Source of the DNA: CADCVT01 sp036389155 | GTDB taxonomy: Bacteria; Actinomycetota; Thermoleophilia; Solirubrobacterales; Solirubrobacteraceae | Length of the DNA: 64,000 nucleotides | NCBI GenBank assembly: GCA_036389155.1 | Contig: DASVQN010000029.1 | Span: forward strand, 12,919 to 76,918 | Direction: 5' to 3' | In this document: positions 59,682 through 64,000 of the stretch, piece by piece | How the letters are laid out: each line of letters begins with the position of its first letter | How positions within the stretch are numbered: position 1 is the first letter of the stretch | Position numbers and translations under genes: made by a program | Notes under the pieces: model-generated | What the model was told of the DNA's origin: nothing | Database searches by the model: none | The model's input: only the letters and a program-made list of their open reading frames with translations

Positions 59682-60773
59682 TTAGGACGGGCAGGCGGAG
59701 GCGCCCACGGCGTCCTGAACGCGGGCGTATCCTCGAGATCGGGCCGTCGCGGCGAGGCGGCGCGCGATGGTCGCGGGCACCGTGGGACCGCCGTAGACGA
59801 AGCCTGTGTAGAGCTGCACCAGCGTCGCCCCGGCCTCTATTCGGAGCCACGCCTCGTCGGCACTCTCGATCCCTCCGGCAGCCACGAGAACGAGCCGATC
59901 GCCGACTCTAGCGCGAAGCCGCCGGAGGATGTGCAGTGACTTCCCCGCAAGTGGACGGCCCGACACCCCACCGGCGCCGATCGCGGCGATTTGCGCCGAA
60001 TCGGACGTTAGATTCGTGCGCTCGATCGTCGTGTTCGTGGCGATGATGCCGTCGAGCTTCAGCTCGAGGGCGAGGTCGGCGACGGCGTCGACGTCGGCGT
60101 CCGCGAGGTCGGGGGCGATCTTGAGGAGAAGGGGCTTGGTCGGGACCGCCGCCCTGACCTGCTCGAGCAGCGGGCGCAGGCGCTCGACGGCCTGGAGGTC
60201 GCGCAGGCCCGGCGTGTTCGGCGAGCTGACGTTGACGACGACGTAGTCGGCGACGGGCCCGAGCTTCGTCGCGGCGGCGACGTAGTCGTCGATCGCGCGC
60301 TCGTCGGGCGTGGTCTTGTTGCGGCCCACGTTGGCCCCGACGACCACCCCACCGCTCCCGCGGCCGCGCGCGCGCTGCAGCCGGCGCCGCGCGGCGTCGG
60401 CGCCGCCGTTGTTGAAGCCGAGGCGGTTGATCAGCGCGCGGTCGTCCTTCAGGCGGAAGAGGCGCGGCCTTGGGTTGCCGGGCTGCGGCTGCGGCGTGAC
60501 CGTCCCGATCTCGACGAACCCGAAACCGAGGGCGCCGAGCTGGCGAAAGCCCGCCGCGTCCTTGTCGAACCCGGCGGCCAGGCCGACCGGCGAGGGGAAC
60601 GTCAGGCCGAGGGCGTGGACCTCCAGCGCGGGGTCGCGGGGCGCGAGCGCGCGGCGGGCGATCGCGCGCACCGGCGCGGGAGCGAGCGCGATCCGCAGCC
60701 CCGCGAAGGTGAGGCGGTGCGCCGTCTCGGCGGGCAGGAGGAAGAGGAGCGCGCGGACGAGGGGGTAGAGCAC
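59682..60773 (-). CDS. pyrD: Quinone-dependent dihydroorotate dehydrogenase
   Basis: Oxidises dihydroorotate to orotate in pyrimidine synthesis, passing electrons to quinone at the membrane. 363 residues; N-terminal helices for membrane contact (LYPLVRALLFLLPAETAHRL), PVGLAAGFDKDAAG, catalytic Ser in VVVNVSSPNTPGLRDLQ (class 2), LKIAPDL, IIATNTT, and VAAGGIESADEAWLRIEAGA with FMN-phosphate contacts. Directly downstream of carB (6-nt gap). Confidence 0.95.
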   Translation of the reverse strand: MLYPLVRALLFLLPAETAHRLTFAGLRIALAPAPVRAIARRALAPRDPALEVHALGLTFPSPVGLAAGFDKDAAGFRQLGALGFGFVEIGTVTPQPQPGNPRPRLFRLKDDRALINRLGFNNGGADAARRRLQRARGRGSGGVVVGANVGRNKTTPDERAIDDYVAAATKLGPVADYVVVNVSSPNTPGLRDLQAVERLRPLLEQVRAAVPTKPLLLKIAPDLADADVDAVADLALELKLDGIIATNTTIERTNLTSDSAQIAAIGAGGVSGRPLAGKSLHILRRLRARVGDRLVLVAAGGIESADEAWLRIEAGATLVQLYTGFVYGGPTVPATIARRLAATARSRGYARVQDAVGASACPS

Positions 60774-60779
60774 CGCGCG

Positions 60780-63937
<3,158 letters not shown>

Positions 63938-63938
<1 letters not shown>

Positions 63939-64000
63939 CAGACCCGCCCTCCCGCGCCCTCGAGGCTGGCCAGGAAGTCGTCGAACAGGTGGTGCGCGTC
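63938..64000 (-). CDS. carA: C-terminal end of carbamoyl-phosphate synthase small subunit (partial)
   Basis: The last 20 codons, DAHHLFDDFLASLEGAGGRV and stop, read from the right edge. HHLFDDFLASL is the usual C-terminal helix of CarA glutaminase subunits (LFDRF-type). The stop codon TGA shares its last base with the first base of the carB ATG. The assignment rests on this helix and on the carA-carB order. Confidence 0.85.

Overview
The window is about 73% GC and almost completely coding. It reads as chromosome of a high-GC actinobacterium, most likely class Thermoleophilia (Solirubrobacterales). The evidence is the actinobacterial integration host factor (mihF), heavy use of GTG and other non-ATG starts, and a short secreted protein (39850-40335) whose N-terminus and Gly-X-Y stretch are typical of that class. 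The gene order is that of a Gram-positive housekeeping chromosome. I saw no rRNA, tRNA, CRISPR array, prophage or insertion sequence.

Reading mainly on the minus strand from the right end: carA(end)-carB-pyrD (pyrimidines); mihF-gmk-rpoZ-coaBC followed by a MoxR ATPase, DUF58 and transglutaminase trio and a TPR protein; then a small accessory stretch (ArsR-like regulator, Panacea-like protein plus proteasome-type hydrolase, S1-like protein, XRE regulator). Next comes the translation and RNA block rimP-nusA-ylxR-infB-DUF503-rbfA-nrnA-truB-ribF-rpsO, a short insertion (peroxiredoxin, secreted protein, SRPBCC protein, truncated thioredoxin-fold protein), then pnp-M16 peptidase-dapB-two small genes-dapA-rnj. 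A plus-strand insertion (two-component system, repeat array, ArsR regulator and MFS exporter) separates rnj from ftsK-rodZ-cinA-thpR-M14 peptidase. A GGDEF/EAL protein faces recA-recX-rny-membrane protein-miaB. A second accessory stretch (HNH, GNAT, intein-bearing radical SAM protein, SDR, FIST protein) leads to miaA-dapF, and the left end holds dapD, dapC, dapE, a DUF429 protein and a phosphopantetheinyl transferase.

Much of the diaminopimelate/lysine pathway (dapA, B, C, D, E, F; succinylase branch) lies in this 34 kb. So do three RNA-decay enzymes (RNase J, RNase Y, PNPase), the recombinase pair RecA/RecX and the tRNA A37 modification pair MiaA/MiaB. Genes are packed by NTGA stop/start overlaps with N being any base, which implies CTG starts in places. 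Seven of nine convergent junctions overlap inside coding sequence.

The observations I find most worth checking: a DapF in which both catalytic cysteines are serine; an intein splitting the radical-SAM cluster motif of an Rv2578c-type protein whose start overlaps a perfect LexA box; a Panacea-like/proteasome-type gene pair; a ~95-bp structured spacer repeated after both recA and recX; twin same-loop hairpins between nusA and ylxR; and a double-dyad operator next to a 12-bp-unit repeat array ahead of an ArsR/MFS pair.
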